Part shown: in pieces, positions 15,733 through 21,998 of the stretch | Layout: each line of letters begins with the position of its first letter | Numbering within the stretch: the stretch's first letter is position 1 | NCBI GenBank assembly: GCA_007119795.1 | Contig: SKOZ01000087.1 | Coordinates: 1 to 24,551, forward strand | Direction of reading: 5' to 3' | Length of the DNA stretch: 24,551 bases | From: Planctomycetales bacterium | GTDB lineage: Bacteria; Planctomycetota; Planctomycetia; Pirellulales; Thermoguttaceae | Notes under the pieces: model-generated | Told to the model about the DNA's origin: nothing | The model's database searches: none | What the model saw: the letters and a program-made list of their open reading frames with translations, nothing else | Program-made: the position numbers and the translations under genes

Positions 15733-18129
15733 CTAGGACCGCGGTTCGCGGCTGTGCTCGACCTTGGCCCAGAAGGGGTGCTGGCGGTCGCCGCGCGTAC
15801 GGACGTCCTCGAGGAGCACATCGAGGTCGGGCTCGATGAACGGTTCGCGGGAGTTCACGGTGCGGCCGTTGATCGTCACCGGGGAGCGCCGCTCGAAGTC
15901 GATCAGGCGGGGAGAGAGCCATACCGTGGTGCGGATGGCGCCGCTGGCGATGTTGACGCCGTTGTTGGCGGTCACTCGGGCACGAGTCGTGCTGCCGGTG
16001 GTATGGCGGGGCGGGGGCCAGTGGCGGGGATCGACGACCGTCCGCGGCGGCAGCCCGTCGATCTCCACCCACCAGAAAAAGTTGTCCCAGGGACGCATGG
16101 TGACGGCTTCGAAGCTCTGGGGGAAGGGCTCCCGCCGCTGGCGGCCCATCCAGTCGAAGATACGGATGATCTCGTCGGAGAAGTCCTCCTGGCCGCGGCC
16201 CTGGTAAACGACCACGCTGGCGGGAAAGCGGCGGCGGAGATAATGGTCGAGGTCGCGGGCGTTCTGCTTCAGCCATCCCGGGTCCATCTCCCCGCCGACC
16301 ACGTAGAAGGGGAGGTTCTCGGCGTTGGTGCGGTACATGACCGTGTAGCGGTCGGAGCGCCCCGAGATCGGGATCACGCCGGCCCACAGGTCGGGATGGG
16401 CCAGACCGATGTCCCAGGCGGCGTCGCCGCCGGCGAAGTGCCCGGACAGGTAGACGCGTTCCGTATCGACGGAGAAGCGGCGGAAGGCGTCGTGGAGGCT
16501 GTTGAGCACGGCGGCGTGCTCCCGCGGCGAGTAGCGGTATTCACTTTGGTGCTCTACGGTCCATTGCGGGGCGAGGACGATGTACCCGAAACGCATCGCC
16601 TGGCCCCGCCGCCCCCGCGACCCCTCCGCCTGCCCGGCCCACCAGTCGATCTGCTGTTCGGGCACGGTGTACTGCCCGTGGAGCGAGACCACCAGCGGGT
16701 ATCGCCGATAGGGGTCGTACTCGGGCGGGAGCTGCACGAGATACCGGGTCGGAGGCTCGTTGGAGACCGTGCCGACCGAAAACTCGAAGGACCCCGAGTG
16801 ATCGCCGTTCTCCAGGGAGGGCGCCAGCGGGGGCTGCATGTGGGCTACCAGCCGCGCCACCGTCGGCGTGTTGGCCGCCTCTTCCTCGCGCATGCGGCGT
16901 ACGATGTTCCTGCGTTCCAGCGCCGTGGGCTCGCCGACGTACTCCGCCACCATGGCGCGGACGCGGTGCGCCGAGAGGGCCGTGGGAAGATTGACCGTGG
17001 CGCCGTCCGTACCGAGGAGCCAACCGCTTATCGCCAGGCTGAGCTTCTCGGTGGGCAGCAGCTCCGGGTCGGTGGCCAGTTGGCGGAAGGCGTCGAGCCG
17101 CTCGAAGCTGTCGGGGGTCACCTCGGCAACGATGTCGCGGAGGATGGGTTCGATCTGCACCTTCAGCGGAGTCTCTTCCACGGCGTCGAGCAAGTCGGCC
17201 ATCTCCACCACCGTCTTGGTTCGGGCGTCGTGCAGGGCGTCGTAGTGCTGTTTCAGCTCGCGGACCTCCTGGAGGATCTCTCCGGCGACGTCCTCGGAGG
17301 GAAACCGCTCCAACAGCTCCGTAACCAGACGGTGCTGGCCGGCATTGCGGCGGACGCGGAGCTCGGTGACGGCGCGCTGGGCGGCGAGTTGGCGGATGGC
17401 GAGGAGTGTGGGGCGGAGATCGGCGCGGAGCGCCTCGTCGCCGGGATGGGCCTCGAGGACCGTCTCCAGTTCGCGGAGGGCTTCTTCGTAGCGCTCCGCC
17501 TGGAGGAAGAAGCGCGCCTTGCGTTTGCGGAACTCCACGTCCTCGGGGTCGCCGAGACGATCGATCACGGCACTCAGCACTTCGAAGGGGATGGAGCTGG
17601 TCGCCATCCGCATGTCCCAGCGGTGGGTGACGCCCTCCACCTTCGTCCAGTACGGGGTGATCTCGGTGATCCCCTGCACGACCTCGATCGGCTCCCGCGG
17701 CCCGACCATGGTTACCGTGCGGCGGCCGAATTCATCGAACGGTTGCGTGGAAAGAATCGCCCCCACGCTCACCACCTCGAGCCCGCCGCGCGACCGCCGC
17801 TGCTGCACGAGGAAGCGCTCCCTTGCCGGCGCCGGCCCCGCCTCGAGCAGTTCCTGGACGCTGTGCTTGGGGAAGAAGACCCGCCGCAGATCGTCGTCGA
17901 TGAAGTAGACGAGGCGGATGCCGCGGTCTTCCGGGGTGCCGATGCGCACGTCGGTCAGGCCCGCCGTCTCGCCCAGACGCCCCTCGAGAACGCGGCCGTC
18001 GCTCAGGACAATCGTCGTCGCGGAGGCGTCGCCCCCTGCCCACACCGCCACCAGTGCAGCCGCCGCCCACAACACAATCCTCAAACGCCGGACCGCGCTC
18101 GGACCGCAATCTGGGTTGAGCAAGGTCAT
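15733..18129 (-). CDS. Large exported alpha/beta-hydrolase-fold protein, probably catalytically inactive
   Basis: 798 residues. The start MTLLNPDCG has AGGAGGT 6 bases upstream. Residues about 14-40 form a signal peptide (IVLWAAAALVAVWAGGDASA). Residues 40-400 begin with a small beta segment (TTIVLSDGRVLEGRL) and continue as helical, partly TPR-like sequence (RYEEALRELETVLEAHPGD). Residues about 450-680 are an esterase-like alpha/beta hydrolase: YPLVVSLHGQY, then RVYLSGHFAGGDAAW, GGEMDPGW (Asp616) and YQGRGQEDF. The nucleophile position is Phe565 (TTC) where esterases have Ser, and the His position is Gln647; only the acid residue remains. The C-terminal 100 residues look like a beta domain. 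A sigma70-like promoter lies about 200 bases upstream. Related to PHB-depolymerase/esterase-type proteins by fold. Confidence 0.85.
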   Translation of the reverse strand: MTLLNPDCGPSAVRRLRIVLWAAAALVAVWAGGDASATTIVLSDGRVLEGRLGETAGLTDVRIGTPEDRGIRLVYFIDDDLRRVFFPKHSVQELLEAGPAPARERFLVQQRRSRGGLEVVSVGAILSTQPFDEFGRRTVTMVGPREPIEVVQGITEITPYWTKVEGVTHRWDMRMATSSIPFEVLSAVIDRLGDPEDVEFRKRKARFFLQAERYEEALRELETVLEAHPGDEALRADLRPTLLAIRQLAAQRAVTELRVRRNAGQHRLVTELLERFPSEDVAGEILQEVRELKQHYDALHDARTKTVVEMADLLDAVEETPLKVQIEPILRDIVAEVTPDSFERLDAFRQLATDPELLPTEKLSLAISGWLLGTDGATVNLPTALSAHRVRAMVAEYVGEPTALERRNIVRRMREEEAANTPTVARLVAHMQPPLAPSLENGDHSGSFEFSVGTVSNEPPTRYLVQLPPEYDPYRRYPLVVSLHGQYTVPEQQIDWWAGQAEGSRGRRGQAMRFGYIVLAPQWTVEHQSEYRYSPREHAAVLNSLHDAFRRFSVDTERVYLSGHFAGGDAAWDIGLAHPDLWAGVIPISGRSDRYTVMYRTNAENLPFYVVGGEMDPGWLKQNARDLDHYLRRRFPASVVVYQGRGQEDFSDEIIRIFDWMGRQRREPFPQSFEAVTMRPWDNFFWWVEIDGLPPRTVVDPRHWPPPRHTTGSTTRARVTANNGVNIASGAIRTTVWLSPRLIDFERRSPVTINGRTVNSREPFIEPDLDVLLEDVRTRGDRQHPFWAKVEHSREPRS

Positions 18130-18323
18130 CGACCAACCTCCTGACGTTCCACGCGAAGCACCCCCCATCCATCCGCCACACCCCTCCGGCCCGGCAGCCC
18201 GGAGCAGACTGCCCCGATCCGGTGGGGGCGGCGATGCGTCTCCGCCGACGACCGCGGGACGGCCCCGGCCGTCAGGGCGCAAGTCGCTTTCGCACCGGAC
18301 TTTCCGATGGCTCGAATAACTTC

Positions 18324-18351
18324 ATTCTGGCCCATGACCCGGTCCTGTCAA
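18324..18351 (-). promoter_or_regulatory. Sigma70-type promoter for the large hydrolase-fold gene
   Basis: Minus strand TTGACA (18351-18346, perfect -35), 16-base spacer, CAGAAT (18329-18324, four of six to the -10). The 5' leader to the ATG at 18129 would be about 190 bases. This is the best consensus match I see in the window. Confidence 0.5.
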
Positions 18352-18361
18352 GAACGGGACC
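18341..18361. promoter_or_regulatory. Inverted repeat overlapping the minus-strand -35
   Basis: GGTCCTG (18341-18347), loop TCAAGAA, CGGGACC (18355-18361): a 7-bp stem with one G-T pair, directly covering the TTGACA of the minus-strand promoter. The placement suits an operator for a dimeric regulator. The symmetry is seen; the role is inferred. Confidence 0.35.
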
Positions 18362-18398
18362 AGCCCCGGGCCGCGCCCCGGATGGTGGGGAGGGGCCA

Positions 18399-18428
18399 TT
18401 GACGGCGCCGCTGCGGGTTAGGGAGAAT
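18399..18428 (+). promoter_or_regulatory. Candidate sigma70-type promoter for the small two-TM protein
   Basis: TTGACG (18399-18404, five of six), 18-base spacer, GAGAAT (18423-18428, four of six). It faces the plus-strand gene starting at 18571 and lies 47 bases from the outward-facing minus-strand -35. Confidence 0.4.
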
Positions 18429-18570
18429 AGTGGCCTTGAGCGGACTGTCGCGGATGATGCGGCGTTCGTCCGGGCCCGTCCGTTCTCGTCGCCGCGCGAC
18501 TTCGCCGGCGCAGCACGGCTCGCTTCGTCTTGGAGTCTCCTCGAACCCATAGTCTCCTCCGCGTCATTCT

Positions 18571-18837
18571 ATGCCCGAGCGCCTTGTCCGCACCGTGTTG
18601 CTGGTCCTGCTGGCCGCAGCCGTGGTGTTTCCGATTGCGATCTGCATCCTTCTCGGTCTGGGGCGTCTCCTGGGAGCGATGGGCGATGTGGCCGGTGCGG
18701 CAGGCCTCGACCGGGCCGCACTGGCCGCGGCCGCGGTCTGGGGGATTACGCTCGTCTGCCTGATCCTCCTTCAGGGAATCCATGTCGTCAGTCAAGGCGA
18801 GTCCCACCGGAACGACGACGATTCCCCGGGCTCGTGA
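18571..18837 (+). CDS. Small membrane protein with two transmembrane helices
   Basis: 88 residues. Two hydrophobic helices are plain: about 6-30 (VRTVLLVLLAAAVVFPIAIC and following) and about 50-71 (ALAAAAVWGITLVCLILLQG). A short Gly/Ala-rich loop joins them, and an acidic tail (NDDDSPGS) ends the protein. There is no strong Shine-Dalgarno. Function is unknown. It precedes the zinc-ribbon/TM gene by 149 bases on the same strand. The hydrophobic periodicity and the promoter candidate upstream make it likely real; I do not recognise a family. Confidence 0.65.
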   Translation: MPERLVRTVLLVLLAAAVVFPIAICILLGLGRLLGAMGDVAGAAGLDRAALAAAAVWGITLVCLILLQGIHVVSQGESHRNDDDSPGS

Positions 18838-18986
18838 GCACACCCCCTGGATTCTTCTCCCCATCGCCGAACCAGGTGCGCGCTGGCGGAAACGGGGCCC
18901 TTCGGATAGGCTGGAGAGTAGCGTTCCACCCCGCGGCGAAACCGATGGGTTGGCCACCCCGGCAATGTGATCCGGGCCTGTGATGC

Positions 18987-19922
18987 ATGGCGATTCGCTT
19001 CCGCTGTACCTCTTGCCGTCAACTCCTTTCCGTCGGCCGGCGCAAGGCGGGCACGATGGTCGAATGCCCTCGGTGCGCTGCCGAGCAGGCCGTTCCCGCT
19101 CCGGAGGCCGCTGCGGCGGCCCTGGCGATGGCGCAGTCGCTGGCACATACCCCACCACCGGCGGCGGGTGACCTCATCGTCTACGAAACGGTCGAGCCTT
19201 GGACGGAACCCCGGCCGGCCGGCGACGTTGCAGAATCACCCACCGGCCGGGGCGAGCGCGCCGCGCGCGGGGTGAGCGGCGATCCTGCTCCGGTGGTGCC
19301 CCCCGCACGGTGTGCGGAAGCCGGGATGCTGCGCGTCAGCCGCCGTGCGCTGTACTTTCAGGCTGCCGTGATTGCCGCGTCAGCAGTCTGTTTTTTTGCG
19401 GCCGGACTGCTGATCGGCCGGGGGAGCGCCCCGGTGGACGATGTGCCGCAGCAGCAAGGCGGCAGCTCCAAAGTCCTCGTTCAGGGGTTGCTCTCGTACG
19501 ACACGGGCGCCGGCGGTCTGGCGGCGGATTCGGGAGCGGTGGCCATCCTGCTCCCTCGCGATGCAGCCCCCTCGCCGCGGCTGACGGTGCAGGGGATCCG
19601 CCCGGTCGATCGCCCCTCGCCGGACCATCCCACCCTTGCGGAAATCTCCCGCCTCGGTGGTGCTTATGCCCAGGCCGACGATGGGGGGGGCTTCACATTG
19701 GTGCTCCCTCGCGAGGGGGTATACCGGTTGCTGCTTATCTCGCGCCACGCCCGCCGAGCGCCTCGCGTTCCGGTCGACGAGGCCGACCTTGCCGAGATAT
19801 CCGGATATTTTCTCCTTGCTGAAAACCTCCTCGGTCAGGGGCAATACCACTGGGAAAGCCGCCGTTTCGAAGCCGGCTCGGCACGCGTCGAGCACGAATT
19901 CGGCCGCGACGAGGGGAACTGA
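18987..19922 (+). CDS. Zinc-ribbon, single-TM protein with extracytoplasmic C-terminal domain
   Basis: 311 residues in three parts. The N-terminus is a zinc ribbon with Cys7/Cys10 and Cys27/Cys30 (FRCTSCRQLL and VECPRCAAE), of the type found at the head of many planctomycete membrane proteins. Residues 31-120 are an Ala/Pro-rich linker. Residues 122-143 form one transmembrane helix (ALYFQAAVIAASAVCFFAAG). The remaining 165 residues lie outside the cytoplasm and look like a beta-sandwich of carboxypeptidase-regulatory character (VLVQGLLSYDTGAG, GAVAILLPRD, GGGFTLVLPREGVYRLLLIS). There is no good Shine-Dalgarno, but the start is fixed by the ribbon. The layout suits a membrane-anchored sensor or scaffold; function is unknown. 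Confidence 0.8.
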   Translation: MAIRFRCTSCRQLLSVGRRKAGTMVECPRCAAEQAVPAPEAAAAALAMAQSLAHTPPPAAGDLIVYETVEPWTEPRPAGDVAESPTGRGERAARGVSGDPAPVVPPARCAEAGMLRVSRRALYFQAAVIAASAVCFFAAGLLIGRGSAPVDDVPQQQGGSSKVLVQGLLSYDTGAGGLAADSGAVAILLPRDAAPSPRLTVQGIRPVDRPSPDHPTLAEISRLGGAYAQADDGGGFTLVLPREGVYRLLLISRHARRAPRVPVDEADLAEISGYFLLAENLLGQGQYHWESRRFEAGSARVEHEFGRDEGN

Positions 19923-20117
19923 CCCCGCGTCTGCCGCAGGACCCGCCTGCCGGTCGGGCGTACCGGGTCTCTCATTCGCCGGCAGCCGCCGGTCCGGGAG
20001 CCGGTGCTTCCGCCTACCCGCCCTTGCCCGGGATGAATACACTGGAATGGTGTTGCGGCCCGGGCCCCCGCCACGGCGCCCGCGGCTGCGGTTCCTCGTG
20101 AGAAACCGCACTCAGCC

Positions 20118-20795
20118 ATGCCAGCGCCCGTCCACTGCCGACCGGAGGCCTATCACCTCTTCGCCCGCTTTCTGGCGGACGTCGACACGTCCACCGACGC
20201 CCTCGTCGGCGCCGCCGTGGCCATCTCCATGCATGAACTGGACGATGCCGATCCGGTGAAGGTCAATCGCCAGCTTCAGGAGTTCATCGATCAGGTGCGG
20301 GCCCGTACTCGCAGCCGCCATGCCGAGGCGCTGCTCGCGCACCTCCACGGCGTGCTCTTCGACGAGGCGGGATTCGTCGGCAACAGCGAAGACTATTACA
20401 ACCCCTTGAACAGCTACCTCCCCGCCGTCCTCGAGTCGCGCAGGGGAATCCCCATCACCCTGGCGCTGATTTATAAGGTCGTAGCCGAGCGGGTGGGGCT
20501 CGAGGTCGACGGGGTCGACGCCCCGGGGCATTTCCTGGTCCGCGTCCGCGACGAGGAAGGCGCCATGCTCGTGGATCCCTTTTCCGGTGGGCGGGTCATG
20601 ACCCTCGAAGAAGCGCTCAAGCGCATCGAAGAGGTCAGCGGCCGCCCCGTCCCCCGCGAACAGCGGCGGCTTCCCCTGGCGACGCACCGCCGTTGGCTGG
20701 CACGGATGCTGACCAATCTGCAAAACGCCTTCGTGATGCAGGGCCGCCGCGAGGCCTTCGCGGCCATGGGCGAAATGAAGTCGCTGATCGAATGA
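20118..20795 (+). CDS. SirB1/transglutaminase-like family protein
   Basis: 225 residues, a usual length for single-domain members. The Transglut_core2 (SirB1 N-terminal) pattern is clear: LLAHLHGVLFDEAGFVGNSEDYYNP, then NSYLPAVLESRRGIPITLAL, YKVVAERVGLEVDGVDAPGHFLVRV (His in GHFLV), and MLVDPFSGGRVMTLEEA. The His and Asp positions of the transglutaminase-like fold are kept, while no nucleophilic Cys is present at the helix start, as in the family in general. The C-terminus (MLTNLQNAFVMQGRREA) matches the segment that often leads into TPRs in longer homologues. No signal peptide, so cytoplasmic. The biochemical role of the family is not established. Confidence 0.88.
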   Translation: MPAPVHCRPEAYHLFARFLADVDTSTDALVGAAVAISMHELDDADPVKVNRQLQEFIDQVRARTRSRHAEALLAHLHGVLFDEAGFVGNSEDYYNPLNSYLPAVLESRRGIPITLALIYKVVAERVGLEVDGVDAPGHFLVRVRDEEGAMLVDPFSGGRVMTLEEALKRIEEVSGRPVPREQRRLPLATHRRWLARMLTNLQNAFVMQGRREAFAAMGEMKSLIE

Positions 20796-21084
20796 GGCCC
20801 ACTGCGGAGGCGGTGCAGGTGGGATCCGCGCCAGCCGGCGGGCTGGGTGTCGTGCAGGCTTGCCCTGTGGCGAAGCTTGAAGTAGCCTCCAATAGTGGGA
20901 AATTCCAGGACTTTGCGGCCTGGTGCGGCTGTGCGGCATGGCGGTGCTCCGGCCCCCGTTCCTCGCGGCTTTTTTTCCTCGGCGGGCACTTCGGGAGGGC
21001 ACGGGATCCGGGCCGTCTGCGGAGGGGTGCCGACGGCCAGGCCGTGCTGCTGGGGAACCCGTCGCCGAGAAAGGAGGGGCGGAG

Positions 21085-21112
21085 GGTTGGAAACCGGGGG
21101 TTGGGAACCGGG
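21085..21112. repeat. Two tandem 14-bp units upstream of the ABC transporter
   Basis: GGTTGGAAACCGGG (21085-21098) is followed immediately by GGTTGGGAACCGGG (21099-21112), differing at one base. Each unit is itself roughly dyad-symmetric (GGTT and AACC). The pair lies 140-167 bases before the ATPase start. Confidence 0.5.
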
Positions 21113-21123
21113 AAAGGGATCGA

Positions 21124-21142
21124 CGGACCGTCGCACGGTCCG
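21124..21142. promoter_or_regulatory. Perfect 8-bp hairpin upstream of the ABC transporter
   Basis: CGGACCGT (21124-21131), loop CGC, ACGGTCCG (21135-21142). It lies 110 bases before the ATPase ATG and just after the tandem 14-mers. No T-run follows, so an operator or RNA hairpin is as likely as a terminator. Confidence 0.4.
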
Positions 21143-21251
21143 ATCTCCGGATGGTAGACCGTACCCTTAACGTCAACATCGATGCTGAAGTGCTTGGAGT
21201 GCCGTCCTCGCTGGGATCGTGTCTCCCCTTTGCCAAACGGCTCCGACCGCG

Positions 21252-21998
21252 ATGCCTTCCACCGAATCGTCCGTCCCCGCAGCCGCCACGGCCGCGCCCC
21301 CCATCGTCCGCCTCGAGAACGTCTCCAAGACGTTCGTCATGGGGGAGGTCGCCGTCGAGGCCTTGCGGAATATCTCCTGCGAGATCCACGACGGGGAGCT
21401 CTTGACGATTCTCGGACCGAGCGGCTCGGGGAAGACCACGGCACTGAACCTCATCGGCGGGTTGGATACGGTCACCAGTGGCAAGGTCTACTTCCGCCAG
21501 AGCGACATCACCGCCTTCACCCCGACTCGGCTGACCAGCTACCGCCGCGAAGCCGTAGGCTTCGTCTTCCAGTTCTACAACCTCGTGGCCAACCTCACCG
21601 CCCTGGAAAACGTGCTCGTCGCCACGGAGATCAGCGAGCACCCCATGGAGCCGGCCGAGGCCCTCGACCTGGTGGGGCTCGTCGACCGCATGGACCACTT
21701 CCCCGCCCAGCTTTCCGGAGGCGAGCAGCAGAGGGTGGCCATTGCCCGGGCATTGGCCAAGAACCCGGAGCTGCTCCTCTGCGACGAGCCGACCGGGGCC
21801 CTCGACTACGGGACCGGCCTCCGCATCCTCCGCCTGCTCACCGACCTCAAGGATCGCCTGGGTAAGGCGGTGGTGGTGGTCACCCACAACGCCGCCATCG
21901 GCGACGCCTCCGACCGGGTGATCCGCATGCGGAGCGGGGAGATCGTCGAGACCCGCGTCAACGAGCATCCCTTGCCGCCGGAGGAGATCGCCTGGTGA
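21252..21998 (+). CDS. ABC transporter ATP-binding protein, MacB/LolD type
   Basis: 248 residues. The ATPase partner of the following permease; it couples ATP hydrolysis to extracytoplasmic work as in MacB/LolD-type systems. All nucleotide-binding elements are present: Walker A GPSGSGKT (55-62), Q-loop Gln107 (FQFYNLV), signature [15 protein letters not shown] (154-168), Walker B LLLCDEP with catalytic Glu179, D-loop GALD, and H-loop His212 (VTHN). The MacB-type features [15 protein letters not shown] and [14 protein letters not shown] support the subfamily. The ATG at 21252 is preferred to an upstream GTG at 21219 because little family-like sequence precedes it. No Shine-Dalgarno is seen. 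The stop overlaps the permease start by 4 bases (GTGA). Confidence 0.94.
   Translation: MPSTESSVPAAATAAPPIVRLENVSKTFVMGEVAVEALRNISCEIHDGELLTILGPSGSGKTTALNLIGGLDTVTSGKVYFRQSDITAFTPTRLTSYRREAVGFVFQFYNLVANLTALENVLVATEISEHPMEPAEALDLVGLVDRMDHFPAQLSGGEQQRVAIARALAKNPELLLCDEPTGALDYGTGLRILRLLTDLKDRLGKAVVVVTHNAAIGDASDRVIRMRSGEIVETRVNEHPLPPEEIAW

Larger units (their letters stand above)
18130..18570. other. Divergent promoter region
   Basis: 441 bases between two outward-facing genes. It carries a good minus-strand promoter (18324-18351), a fair plus-strand promoter (18399-18428) and a hairpin over the minus-strand -35 (18341-18361). Open frames inside it read through low-complexity Arg/Pro sequence and look non-coding. 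Confidence 0.6.
20796..21251. other. Intergenic region upstream of the ABC transporter genes
   Basis: 456 bases. A GC-rich stretch is followed by a run of seven T (about 20969-20976), but without a clean stem just before it. Two tandem 14-base units lie at 21085-21112 and a perfect hairpin at 21124-21142. No frame looks like a gene, and no convincing -10/-35 pair is visible. Confidence 0.5.

Noticed and set aside
14821..18144. A plus-strand open frame of about 1100 codons opposite the isocitrate dehydrogenase and hydrolase-fold genes
   Set aside because: It is the antisense of two clear genes, is rich in His/Gly/Asp/Arg without domain structure, and reflects the scarcity of stop codons in GC-rich DNA.
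20960..20985. T-run in the gap before the ABC genes as an intrinsic terminator for the SirB1-like gene
   Set aside because: No stable stem directly precedes the T-run, and it lies about 175 bases after the stop codon.
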